Part shown: one piece after another, positions 7,888-15,380 of the stretch | Layout of the letters: each line of letters opens with the position of its first letter | How positions within the stretch are numbered: the first letter of the stretch is position 1 | Source of the DNA: Clostridiales bacterium UBA5446 | GTDB lineage: Bacteria; Bacillota; Clostridia; Oscillospirales; Oscillospiraceae | Assembly: GCA_002427465.1 (NCBI GenBank) | Contig: DIRC01000010.1 | Span: forward strand, 37,720-59,536 | Direction of reading: 5' to 3' | Length of the DNA stretch: 21,817 bases | The notes under the pieces: model-generated | The model's database searches: none | Told to the model about the DNA's origin: nothing | What the model saw: the letters and a program-made list of their open reading frames with translations, nothing else | Made by a program: the position numbers and the translations under genes

Positions 7888-8426
7888 TTCGCTTTTGCCT
7901 CCAAGCGTTTGATGACGTTTCCCAAAACCGCCGCCGCAATAACAAACACGACCGGAGACAGATCCGTAAACACGGACAGCCCGCAGACCACGGCAAAAAT
8001 CGCTGCGCATTTCCAATCGATTATCGCGGTTTTCCAGAGCTTCACAACGGCGTTAATAATAAGAACCACAACGCAAATACGTATTCCCGCAAAAGCGTTT
8101 CGGACCGCCGGCACATCGGAAAACGCCGTAAGGGAAGCGGCAATGATCACAATAATCACCAAAGACGGAAAAACCGCGCCCAGCGCCGCTATGATCCCTC
8201 CCGGGACCCCCTTGCGCTTCTGCCCCACAAACACCGCGGTATTGACCATAATCACGCCCGGCAGGCATTGCCCCATGGCATAATAATCAATCATTTCGGC
8301 TTCAGTTATCCAGCCGCGCTTCTCCAGAACCTCCCGCTGAAGGATCGGAAGCATCGCGTATCCGCCGCCGAAGGTCATGGCCCCGACTTTGATAAAGGCA
8401 ATAAACAGATCCAGATATTCCTTCAT
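7884..8426 (-). CDS. Chromate transporter family, half-size subunit (first of pair)
   Basis: 180 residues, one CHR domain with GAMTFGGGYAMLPILQ near the N-terminus and QCLPGVIMVNTAVFVGQKRKG after it, the two family signatures. It is the partner of the next gene; the two overlap by four bases, which favours equal production of a heteromer. It also overlaps the stop of the phosphohexomutase by four bases (ATGA), so the three genes appear to be one translational unit. The link to sugar-phosphate metabolism is not understood. Chromate as substrate is a family name only. Confidence 0.9.
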   Translation of the reverse strand: MKEYLDLFIAFIKVGAMTFGGGYAMLPILQREVLEKRGWITEAEMIDYYAMGQCLPGVIMVNTAVFVGQKRKGVPGGIIAALGAVFPSLVIIVIIAASLTAFSDVPAVRNAFAGIRICVVVLIINAVVKLWKTAIIDWKCAAIFAVVCGLSVFTDLSPVVFVIAAAVLGNVIKRLEAKAK

Positions 8427-10156
8427 TGGCCCAACGTCCTTGCAAAGTCTTCATACCGCGCAATTTTCTCATCGCACTGGGATTGATCCGCACCCTGGGC
8501 GAGAATGTACACTTTGATTTTCGGCTCGGTTCCAGAAGGCCGGATAATGAACGACGTGGTGTCCTGCAGCTCAAAATACAGGACATTGGAGCCGGATATC
8601 TCCGTTTTGTCCACGATGCCCAGGTCGGCCACAGTTACTTTGCCGCTCTGGTAATCCCGCATGCGCAGCACCGGGCATCCGCCGATTTCCTTTGGAGGAT
8701 TCGCCCGCAGCCCCGCCATGAGACAACGCATTTTTTCCAGCCCGTCAAGGCCCGGCATTACCAGATCAAGGGTTTTCTCCGCAAACCGGCCGTATTGTTT
8801 ATACAGGTCTTCCATGGCGGCAATGAGGGTCTTCCCCCGGGAAAAATGATAGGCGGCCATTTCCGCGATCAGCACGCAGGCAGTGACCGCGTCCTTGTCC
8901 CGCACGTAATCGCCCATCATGTAGCCGTAGCTTTCCTCATAGGCCAGAAGATAATGATAGGCGTTTCCCCGGCGGCGATATTCCGCCAGCTTCTCCGCCA
9001 TAAATTTAAAGCCGGTGAAAGTCTCGTCCACATGGACGCCGTTTTTCTCCGCCACCACCCGCACCATATTGGTCGTTACAATCGTCTTTATCAGCGCCGC
9101 GTTTTCGGGGAGCGTACCCTTTCTCCTGCGTGCGCCGATGATGTAGTCAAGCAGCAGAACGCCCATTTGGTTGCCGCTTATGGTATGATACGCCCCGTCT
9201 TCACCCCGCGCCATCACGCCAACCCGGTCTGCATCCGGATCGGTGCCGATAATCAGATCGCTACCCACGTTTTTGGCCAGTTCCACCGCCAGATAAAAGC
9301 CTTCGGGGTTTTCCGGATTCGGGCTTTTCACAGTGGGAAACGCCCCGTCAACCACCATCTGCCGGGGTTCGGGGTATAGATGCTTCACTCCCAGGCGACT
9401 GAGAGCCTCCGGAACCAGCTTGTATCCCGTGCCGTGGAAGGGCGTATAAACAATCTTCAGGTCATCCGCCACGCTCTTGACCACGTCCGGGTCGATCGCC
9501 TGCTCCATGACCTTTCCAAGAAAGGCTTCGTCCGTTTCGCCGCCCAAAAATTCAACAAGCCCCTCCGACACGGCCTCCTCAAAGGCCATGGTCGTCACAT
9601 CGCGGAACACGTCCTTTTCCCGCATACCGGCGGCGATGGCCTCGGCATGCTGCGGCGGGAGCTGCGCTCCGTCCGACCAATAGACCTTATACCCATTGTA
9701 CTGCTTTGGATTATGGCTGGCCGTAATGTTCAGCCCGGCGGCGGCGCCGTAATGGATCACGGCGAAGGAAAGCTCCGGCGTGGGCCGCAGCTCGTCAAAA
9801 ATCCGCACATGAATGCCGTTGGCCGCCATGACCGCGGCAGCCTCCCGGGCAAAGCTCTCGCTGTTTTGGCGGCAGTCATAACAGATCACAATACCCTTTT
9901 CGCAGGCCGGCGCCCCCTCCGCCCTGATCACATCGGCAAAAGCCTGGGTAGCCCAGCGCACCACATGGACATTCATGCGGCGCAGTCCAATACCCATTTC
10001 GCCGCGAAGGCCGGCAGTTCCGAATTCAAGGGGAGCAAAAAAGCGGCTTTTTATCTCCGCTTCATCTCCCCCGATGGCTGAAAGCTCCCGCCACTCGTCC
10101 TCGCTCAGCGCGGGACTGTCCAGCCAATATTGATAGATTTGCTCATAGCTCTTCAT
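8423..10156 (-). CDS. pgcA: Phosphoglucomutase / phosphomannomutase (alpha-D-phosphohexomutase)
   Basis: 577 residues, the size of the long PgcA-type enzymes. It interconverts hexose 1- and 6-phosphates, supplying glucose 1-phosphate for UDP-glucose and envelope polymers. All four signatures are present: the phosphoserine loop TASHNP (S147), the metal loop DPDADR (306-311), the sugar-binding EESYG (407-411) and the phosphate-binding RPSGTEP (539-545). Specificity for glucose versus mannose cannot be decided from these. The start overlaps the upstream small gene by 14 bases, with GGAG nine bases before the ATG. The symbol follows Bacillus pgcA and is less certain than the function. Confidence 0.9.
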   Translation of the reverse strand: MKSYEQIYQYWLDSPALSEDEWRELSAIGGDEAEIKSRFFAPLEFGTAGLRGEMGIGLRRMNVHVVRWATQAFADVIRAEGAPACEKGIVICYDCRQNSESFAREAAAVMAANGIHVRIFDELRPTPELSFAVIHYGAAAGLNITASHNPKQYNGYKVYWSDGAQLPPQHAEAIAAGMREKDVFRDVTTMAFEEAVSEGLVEFLGGETDEAFLGKVMEQAIDPDVVKSVADDLKIVYTPFHGTGYKLVPEALSRLGVKHLYPEPRQMVVDGAFPTVKSPNPENPEGFYLAVELAKNVGSDLIIGTDPDADRVGVMARGEDGAYHTISGNQMGVLLLDYIIGARRRKGTLPENAALIKTIVTTNMVRVVAEKNGVHVDETFTGFKFMAEKLAEYRRRGNAYHYLLAYEESYGYMMGDYVRDKDAVTACVLIAEMAAYHFSRGKTLIAAMEDLYKQYGRFAEKTLDLVMPGLDGLEKMRCLMAGLRANPPKEIGGCPVLRMRDYQSGKVTVADLGIVDKTEISGSNVLYFELQDTTSFIIRPSGTEPKIKVYILAQGADQSQCDEKIARYEDFARTLGQ

Positions 10157-10463
10157 CTTCAGGCACTCCTTCCATCAATGCTCGGGCATATTCCAGCATG
10201 GTTTCCGGCACAAAGATATCAACGCCCTCGGCGCTTATCCCCAGCACCAGCTTGCCAAAACCGCCGTAATGCGGAAACCGGCGCAGGCACGGCACGCCCA
10301 GGGACTCCAGCATGCCGATCAGCACGGCATCGCCCATATCCTTCTGACTGCTTGAGGCCAGAAACGCGGGCAAGACCGGCTCGCCTTTCTCATCCTTCGG
10401 CCACCGTTCGATCAGTTCCCCGGGAACATCCCGCCCCCATGTGAGTTTAATGCCGTCGTCCAT
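10143..10463 (-). CDS. DUF2007-like small protein
   Basis: 106 residues, soluble, acidic at the C-terminus (EGVPEDEEL). The second half reads A.LIGMLESLGVPCLRRF, then GGFGKLVLGISAEGVDIFVPETMLEYARALM. This resembles DUF2007 ('putative prokaryotic signal transducing protein'): a helix, a GIPC-type turn, and a final VPE..LE.A..LL segment. No biochemical function is known. The open frame starts at 10499, but that would overlap rlmH by 26 bases; ATG 10463 has AAGGAG six bases ahead, with the site overlapping the rlmH stop. It lies between rlmH and the hexomutase and overlaps the latter. Confidence 0.65.
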   Translation of the reverse strand: MDDGIKLTWGRDVPGELIERWPKDEKGEPVLPAFLASSSQKDMGDAVLIGMLESLGVPCLRRFPHYGGFGKLVLGISAEGVDIFVPETMLEYARALMEGVPEDEEL

Positions 10464-10469
10464 AGCCTT

Positions 10470-10475
10470 CTCCTT
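10470..10475 (-). promoter_or_regulatory. Ribosome binding site deciding the start of the DUF2007-like gene
   Basis: AAGGAG, six bases before ATG 10463 and overlapping the rlmH stop codon (10476-10474). It argues for the short form of the downstream gene and for coupling to rlmH translation. Confidence 0.7.
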
Positions 10476-10956
10476 ACTTATGATAGCTTGAGCCTTCATT
10501 GATTGAGAGCGCCCTGTAAAGCTGCTCGGACAGCATAACGCGGGCCAGGTGATGGGGAAATGTCATGTCCGACATGGACAGCCGAAGACCGGCGGAATTC
10601 TTCACGCTCTCATGCAGCCCGAAAGAGCCGCCCACAATAAAGCACAGCCGCGACTCGCCATACGCCGCTTTTCCCGCAAGATACCCCGCCAGCGCCCCGC
10701 TGGAAAAACGCTCGCCCTCAATACACATGGCCACGGTGGAGGCTCCCTTCGGGATCAGCCTGCGGATTTCCGCCGATTCCCTTTCAAGCGCCGCTTCAAT
10801 TTCTTTTTCGGACGGCCGCTCCGGTAAACGCGCCTCCGGCAGCTCGGCGGTTTCAAATCTGCAATATGCGCCAAGCCGCTTGGCATATTCCTCAAACGCC
10901 GCAATATAGTGTTTTTCGCGCATTTTTCCCACGCAGATCAGCTTTATCCCCAGCAT
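10474..10956 (-). CDS. rlmH: 23S rRNA (pseudouridine1915-N3)-methyltransferase RlmH
   Basis: 160 residues, the usual RlmH size. It is a SPOUT-class enzyme that methylates the pseudouridine at 1915 in helix 69 of 23S rRNA on the assembled ribosome. Visible signatures are the N-terminal IKLICVGKM, the SAM-binding knot FIVGGSFGL, and the C-terminal block MTFPHHLARVMLSEQLYRA ending in SYHK. Two adjacent ATG codons (10959 and 10956) are possible; the second sits seven bases from GGAGG and is given here. The first overlaps the walJ stop. As in Bacillus, it is close to the wal cluster. Confidence 0.95.
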   Translation of the reverse strand: MLGIKLICVGKMREKHYIAAFEEYAKRLGAYCRFETAELPEARLPERPSEKEIEAALERESAEIRRLIPKGASTVAMCIEGERFSSGALAGYLAGKAAYGESRLCFIVGGSFGLHESVKNSAGLRLSMSDMTFPHHLARVMLSEQLYRALSINEGSSYHK

Positions 10957-11729
10957 CATCCCACCTCCAGGCCCAGCATTTCCGACGCCGGAGCAACCAG
11001 AAGCCGCGGATTTAATCCGGACGCGGCCAGCGTGCCGGACACGGCTGCATACGCCTTTTCCGGCGTATTGTTTTCCTGGCTGAGGTGACCCAGAATTACC
11101 GTTTGGGTACCGCTTTCCGCCAAAAAGCCGGCAAGCTCTCCGCTGACCGTATTGGATAGATGGCCCCGGTCCGAGAGTATCCGCCTTTTGAGAAAAACCG
11201 GATAAGGCCCGCGCCGAAGCATCTCCTCATCATGGTTAGCCTCGATGACCGCCGCCGATACGCCACAAAGCGCGCTGCGCACTTCATCCGTAACACAGCC
11301 CAGATCGGTGCAGACGCCGAAAGATATTTCCGCGTCTATGCGGTACCCCACGCTTTCCGGCGTATCGTGCATGGTGGAAAACGCGGTCACTCTGATATCG
11401 GCCAACGAAACTGGCTGCGAGCTATGTATTGTCTTCATCCGCCCCGCGATGCCCGGAAACATCTGCGTCAGGCGTAATCCCACTCTGGGCGGGGCAAATA
11501 TGGGAAAGTCAAAGTATTTAAGCAGCATGGGCAATCCGGAGATATGATCGGCGTGTTCATGCGTTATGAACACGCCATCAAGCTGTTGTGGCGAAAGACC
11601 CCACGAGGAAAGGCAGGCCGTGATTCTTTTCATCGAAATCCCCGCGTCGATCAGGATCCTGGCCCCACCCGCGGAAACAAGAGTGCAGTTACCCTTTGAG
11701 CCGCTGGCAAATGTGGCAATCCGCATCAT
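10956..11729 (-). CDS. walJ: Metallo-beta-lactamase-fold exonuclease WalJ (YycJ)
   Basis: 257 residues. A cytoplasmic MBL-fold protein with the metal motif THEHADH (56-62: H57, H59, D61, H62) and further metal-ligand candidates in STMHD, EANHDEEM and LGHLSQ. YycJ/WalJ homologues have 5'-3' exonuclease activity and are placed in DNA repair; in Bacillus and streptococci walJ belongs to the WalRK operon. It follows murA with a four-base ATGA overlap and ends overlapping the first possible rlmH start. The N-terminal MRIATFASGSKGNCTLV is the usual opening of the family. Confidence 0.92.
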   Translation of the reverse strand: MMRIATFASGSKGNCTLVSAGGARILIDAGISMKRITACLSSWGLSPQQLDGVFITHEHADHISGLPMLLKYFDFPIFAPPRVGLRLTQMFPGIAGRMKTIHSSQPVSLADIRVTAFSTMHDTPESVGYRIDAEISFGVCTDLGCVTDEVRSALCGVSAAVIEANHDEEMLRRGPYPVFLKRRILSDRGHLSNTVSGELAGFLAESGTQTVILGHLSQENNTPEKAYAAVSGTLAASGLNPRLLVAPASEMLGLEVG

Positions 11730-13030
11730 CCGATATTCACATTTTTTAATGTCTGCTCCGGTTCGTCCGGATCCGAAACATACACAATATCTGCGCCCAA
11801 ACCCCTCAGCTTGCCCACGAAATTCTCATATCCCCGCTCAATATAATGGACATCCTCCACTTGGGTCTCCCCCTCGGCGCACAGTCCCGCGATGACCATT
11901 GCCGCGCCCGCCCTCAGGTCGCAGGCGGCAACAGGCGCGCCTGAGTATTTTTCGATGCCTTCTATGACGGCGGTACGCCCGTCAACCTGGATCTGGGCGC
12001 CCATTTTTCGAAGCTCGTTCACGTATTTGTATCGGTTGTCAAAAACGCCTTCGGTGATCACACTGGTCCCGTTTGCCAGACAAAGGGCCGAGACGATCTG
12101 CGGCTGCATATCCGTCGGAAAACCCGGATATGGCATGGTCTTGACATTAATACGGCGTATCGGCCCGCTGCGCCGGACAATAATCGAGTCTTCACCCTCG
12201 ATAACGGTCACGCCCATTTCCCGGAGCTTTGCGGTGATCGACTCCAGATGCCGGGGAATCACGTTTCCAATGCGAACCTCGCCTCCCGCCGCCGCGGCCG
12301 CGGCCATATATGTCCCCGCCTCGATCTGGTCGGGAATAATCGTATAGGTTCCCCCGTGGAGACTGTCCACACCGTTGATCTTCACGGTATCGGTGCCTGC
12401 CCCGCGCACATCCGCGCCCATGGAGTTAAGGAAGTTCGCCAGATCCACGATGTGCGGCTCCCTTGCCGCGTTCTCGATGATCGTGCGCCCTTTTGCCATG
12501 GAGGCCGCAATAATAATATTCATTGTCGCGCCCACGGATACTTTATCGAGATAGATCCGCGAGCCATGCAGCCGTCCGTCCTGCGTTTCCGCATAGACGA
12601 AACCGCCCGCCACCTCTACTTCCGCGCCCAGGGCCGTCATACCCTTAATGTGCTGGTCTATCGGGCGCACGCCAAAATTACAGCCCCCCGGCATGGTGGT
12701 TTTTGCCGCGCCGAAGCGTCCGAGCATAGCCCCGATCAGGTAATAAGAGGCCCTGATCTTGCGCATCAGATCGTATGGTGCGTCGGTATACCGGACATGG
12801 GTGCAGTCTATCTCCATTGTGTTTTTATTGATCATTTTTACCCTGGCGCCAAGATGCTCAAGAATTGTCAGGAGCATGTCGGCGTCGCTGATCTGCGGGA
12901 TGTTTTCCAACCGGCAGACGCCATCGACCATAAGCGCGGCGGGAATAATTGCCACTGCCGCATTTTTAGCGCCGCTAATATCAACGCTGCCATAAAGCGG
13001 CTTACCGCCGCGGATGATATATTTTTCCAC
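11726..13030 (-). CDS. murA: UDP-N-acetylglucosamine 1-carboxyvinyltransferase
   Basis: 434 residues. MurA transfers enolpyruvate from phosphoenolpyruvate to UDP-GlcNAc, the first committed step of peptidoglycan synthesis and the fosfomycin target. The catalytic loop is PGGCNFGVRPID with the reactive cysteine at C117, so the enzyme should be fosfomycin-sensitive in principle. K22 and N23 (GAKNAA) are the substrate contacts of the family. The frame is open beyond the start, but GTG 13030 gives the family N-terminus (EKYIIRGG) and has GAGGGTGA just upstream. murA sits between yycI and walJ, inside what is normally a walRKHIJ cluster. A candidate promoter and a foldable leader precede it. Confidence 0.94.
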   Translation of the reverse strand: MEKYIIRGGKPLYGSVDISGAKNAAVAIIPAALMVDGVCRLENIPQISDADMLLTILEHLGARVKMINKNTMEIDCTHVRYTDAPYDLMRKIRASYYLIGAMLGRFGAAKTTMPGGCNFGVRPIDQHIKGMTALGAEVEVAGGFVYAETQDGRLHGSRIYLDKVSVGATMNIIIAASMAKGRTIIENAAREPHIVDLANFLNSMGADVRGAGTDTVKINGVDSLHGGTYTIIPDQIEAGTYMAAAAAAGGEVRIGNVIPRHLESITAKLREMGVTVIEGEDSIIVRRSGPIRRINVKTMPYPGFPTDMQPQIVSALCLANGTSVITEGVFDNRYKYVNELRKMGAQIQVDGRTAVIEGIEKYSGAPVAACDLRAGAAMVIAGLCAEGETQVEDVHYIERGYENFVGKLRGLGADIVYVSDPDEPEQTLKNVNIG

Positions 13031-13200
13031 TGACTCACCCTCCGAAGTGCGGGGCATCCTATGCAAGGTGCCGCCGACAGGCCGTATTTTGATTTTTCCG
13101 TCATATTTTTCCAACGGCGCGGCCGTTGGCCGAGACTGACTTGCTTCCGATGCTCTAAGGCCGTCGGCGTTTATATTGTGTCCTGAGAAGCCCTACACTA
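13031..13200 (-). promoter_or_regulatory. Long foldable 5' leader of murA
   Basis: About 170 bases between the predicted transcription start and the murA GTG. An outer helix can form between 13159-13169 and 13072-13083 (11 pairs, CGCCGAC plus GGCC with one bulged base). Inside it, 13111-13118 and 13122-13129 form a perfect 8-bp hairpin (CCAACGGC with GCCGTTGG, three-base loop). No T run follows either stem, so a plain terminator is unlikely. No known riboswitch class was recognised. The role is unknown. Confidence 0.5.
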
Positions 13201-13207
13201 AAATAGC

Positions 13208-13235
13208 ATTTTAACACAGAAATGCAAAAAATCAA
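13208..13235 (-). promoter_or_regulatory. Candidate sigma-A promoter of murA
   Basis: TTGATT (13235-13230), 16 bases, then TAAAAT (13213-13208) preceded by TGT, which makes an extended -10. It lies just after the yycI stop, so murA could be expressed apart from the wal genes. No terminator is seen between yycI and murA, so read-through from walRK is also likely. Confidence 0.6.
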
Positions 13236-13239
13236 TCAT

Positions 13240-14079
13240 TCAATATCGGGTAAGGGTTTCCCTTTTTCCGGTCAGGCCGTTAATATAGAATTCCCCGGCG
13301 TCTGTAGTCAGGCACCACACAGGCTCCAACTTGCCCAAACCGGAAGCCGGCGCGCTCTGCACATAACAAAGTTCCAGATTTTCCAGCCTGCTGCATACAT
13401 GCCCGCTCTCGCTTATTATATCCAGAAACCGCATTAATATGGTAGAAACATCCATCGCGTTATCCAAGCTGTCGGAGGAGCCTTTATCCAAAGGACGCGT
13501 GCCGGACACCAGCATAAGGCTGCCGTCGGTGAAGATAAAGGTAACCTGGCAATTAATGATCTCCGTTTTTCCAATTTGACAGTTGAGAACCACCGTTCCC
13601 GCCCCGTCGCGCACGTCCACCCGGACCCCATCATCGCCTTTGACTGTGGACATGCCAAGTTTTTTCAAAAAAGCTCTGGCGGTGCCCTCGGGGTCCTGGC
13701 CGGTGGGTACCGCGCCCACGTTCATCAGAATTTCAAACACGCCTGTTCCGCTGAACTGCGCTTCTCCCCGCTCGCCCAGATAAAGCAGAATATTTCCTCC
13801 CCTGTCCTGAACACTGACTTTTCCCAGCACGGCCGACACGCGCTTTTTTTCAGCGTCAAGATCCCGACGTACCGAACAGATATTGAGATCCGGATACGAC
13901 AGCGCCACGTCCTCGGAAACCGTTATGCCCCGGGACTCCATGATCGCCACAACACCCTCCAGAGCCTGCCTGCGCAGCGTTCTGTTTTTGACCATATCGG
14001 CGCCGATCACGGCGGTAAGCAGCAAGTTCACTATCAATAAAATGATGATGATAAAATTTTTAATCTTAGAATTATCCAT
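13240..14079 (-). CDS. yycI: WalRK regulatory membrane protein YycI (WalI)-like
   Basis: 279 residues: a short cytoplasmic start (MDNSKIKNF), one membrane helix (about 8-28), and an extracytoplasmic domain ending in GEFYINGLTGKRETL, a YycI-type C-terminus. In Bacillus YycI and YycH sit in the membrane beside WalK and restrain its kinase activity; staphylococcal versions activate it. The start ATG lies two bases after the yycH stop, with no independent ribosome site at good spacing, so it is probably coupled to yycH. Sequence similarity among these proteins is low, so the name depends partly on position after walK and yycH. Confidence 0.8.
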   Translation of the reverse strand: MDNSKIKNFIIIILLIVNLLLTAVIGADMVKNRTLRRQALEGVVAIMESRGITVSEDVALSYPDLNICSVRRDLDAEKKRVSAVLGKVSVQDRGGNILLYLGERGEAQFSGTGVFEILMNVGAVPTGQDPEGTARAFLKKLGMSTVKGDDGVRVDVRDGAGTVVLNCQIGKTEIINCQVTFIFTDGSLMLVSGTRPLDKGSSDSLDNAMDVSTILMRFLDIISESGHVCSRLENLELCYVQSAPASGLGKLEPVWCLTTDAGEFYINGLTGKRETLTRY

Positions 14080-14080
14080 A

Positions 14081-15379
14081 TCACCTGACAACCCAATTCA
14101 CGGCCACCGAGCCATAATCGTCCGTGTAGGAAAGCACCGGCTCCCCCCCGCCCATGGCCTGAACCACTGCGGCCGCCTGCATCGCGGGCAGCGGATTTTC
14201 CGAATCATCCAAAATCCGGTATTTGCGCAGAATCATTTTTGCTGAGGTAACGCCGGAGCCGGTAAGGGTAAGCTCCGCGGCGCTGCTGCCGTCGGAAAAG
14301 GTAATCGGAAGCCCATTCAGGGAATAATCAAAGGTAATTTGATATTCCCCCGCTTCGGAATCCTTCCAAATGGAGGACAGGTAAACCGATGCCGCCCCGC
14401 AGTCCGCGCCGATGGTCTTTTGGCAGAGCGCGCGCGCCATCTCTATGGCCTGGGCAGGTGTTGGCACATCCTCCTGCCCTTGCTGGCCCGTATCGCTGTA
14501 CATGACCGTGCCGTTCGCCTCAATGCGCATAGTCGCGTCCCCTTCGACATAAAGCTCGGTGCCGTCCGTCAACTGTACATATTCCGCAAGCACGCTGTTC
14601 ATTTCGAATGCCGAAAGCAGCCCGTCGACTCCGGCTGTGCTGTTCAAGGGGTTTTCGGCGGTTGCAGAATGGATATCAAGCCGTCCGGTGGTGATGAGCG
14701 CGTTGCCGTCCACCATGAGGAACGGCGAAGCCAGCTCAAAGTTGAAAGCGGTTCCATCCGGCAGATACCCGGCGATATTATCGGAAATATCCGTATTGGA
14801 AAGCGCCGTTTTGCAGCGGTATACGGTTCCGTATCTTGCCCGAATATAGTAGAGTGTAACGCCCGAACCATCCGCCGCGATACATATCCGCCTGGCGGTA
14901 TGATCCGCCGCACCCCCGGATACGCTTGTTCCCAGCCAGCCGGCAAGCACGGACAAAGGCTGATCGCTGAGAAAATCAAAATAGATTCCGCTGCCGGAAA
15001 GCGCGGTCTTCCATTCCCCGTCGGTCGCCGCTTCAGGTTCTCCCGACGAACCAATGGCCTGTCCTAAGAGTGCCGAAAACCTGGAATATGCGGCCCTGAC
15101 CGCCTCCCCGTCGTATACCACGGCGCAATGGGCCCCCTTCTGCGGGGTTACGACGATGTAAAACGGTGCCGCGGCCGCGGTGTATATGCCGTTTTCTCCC
15201 GAAAGGGGCGTCTCCTGACCAAAAGGCAGAACGCCGTCCAAAACGTTGGGGGCCCCCCTCCCGGAAAACAGCCCGCTTTTCACCGCCAGCAAAGCGGCGG
15301 TGATCATAAGAATCACAATAAGCACGTTTTTTCCGGCGTCAATCATGCGGTTTTTATTTTTGAACTCAGGAATCTTCAT
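14081..15379 (-). CDS. yycH: WalRK regulatory membrane protein YycH (WalH)-like
   Basis: 432 residues, close to Bacillus YycH (about 455). A basic N-terminus (MKIPEFKNKNRMIDAGKN) is followed by one membrane helix (about 17-36) and a large extracytoplasmic domain. YycH regulates WalK through its membrane helix in Bacillus. The open frame extends back into walK to 15571, but ATG 15379, one base after the walK stop, gives the expected architecture. Sequence identity in this family is low; the assignment combines topology, length and position between walK and yycI. Confidence 0.8.
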   Translation of the reverse strand: MKIPEFKNKNRMIDAGKNVLIVILMITAALLAVKSGLFSGRGAPNVLDGVLPFGQETPLSGENGIYTAAAAPFYIVVTPQKGAHCAVVYDGEAVRAAYSRFSALLGQAIGSSGEPEAATDGEWKTALSGSGIYFDFLSDQPLSVLAGWLGTSVSGGAADHTARRICIAADGSGVTLYYIRARYGTVYRCKTALSNTDISDNIAGYLPDGTAFNFELASPFLMVDGNALITTGRLDIHSATAENPLNSTAGVDGLLSAFEMNSVLAEYVQLTDGTELYVEGDATMRIEANGTVMYSDTGQQGQEDVPTPAQAIEMARALCQKTIGADCGAASVYLSSIWKDSEAGEYQITFDYSLNGLPITFSDGSSAAELTLTGSGVTSAKMILRKYRILDDSENPLPAMQAAAVVQAMGGGEPVLSYTDDYGSVAVNWVVR

Positions 15380-15380
15380 G

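Noticed and set aside
7291..9379. Long plus-strand frames opposite the chromate and mutase genes
   Set aside because: They are antisense to genes with full signature motifs and show no family features.
13201..13220. WalR box near the murA promoter (TGTTAA then TGTAGG)
   Set aside because: The spacing is about 13 bases instead of the five to six expected between the two TGTWAH repeats, and the second repeat is imperfect.
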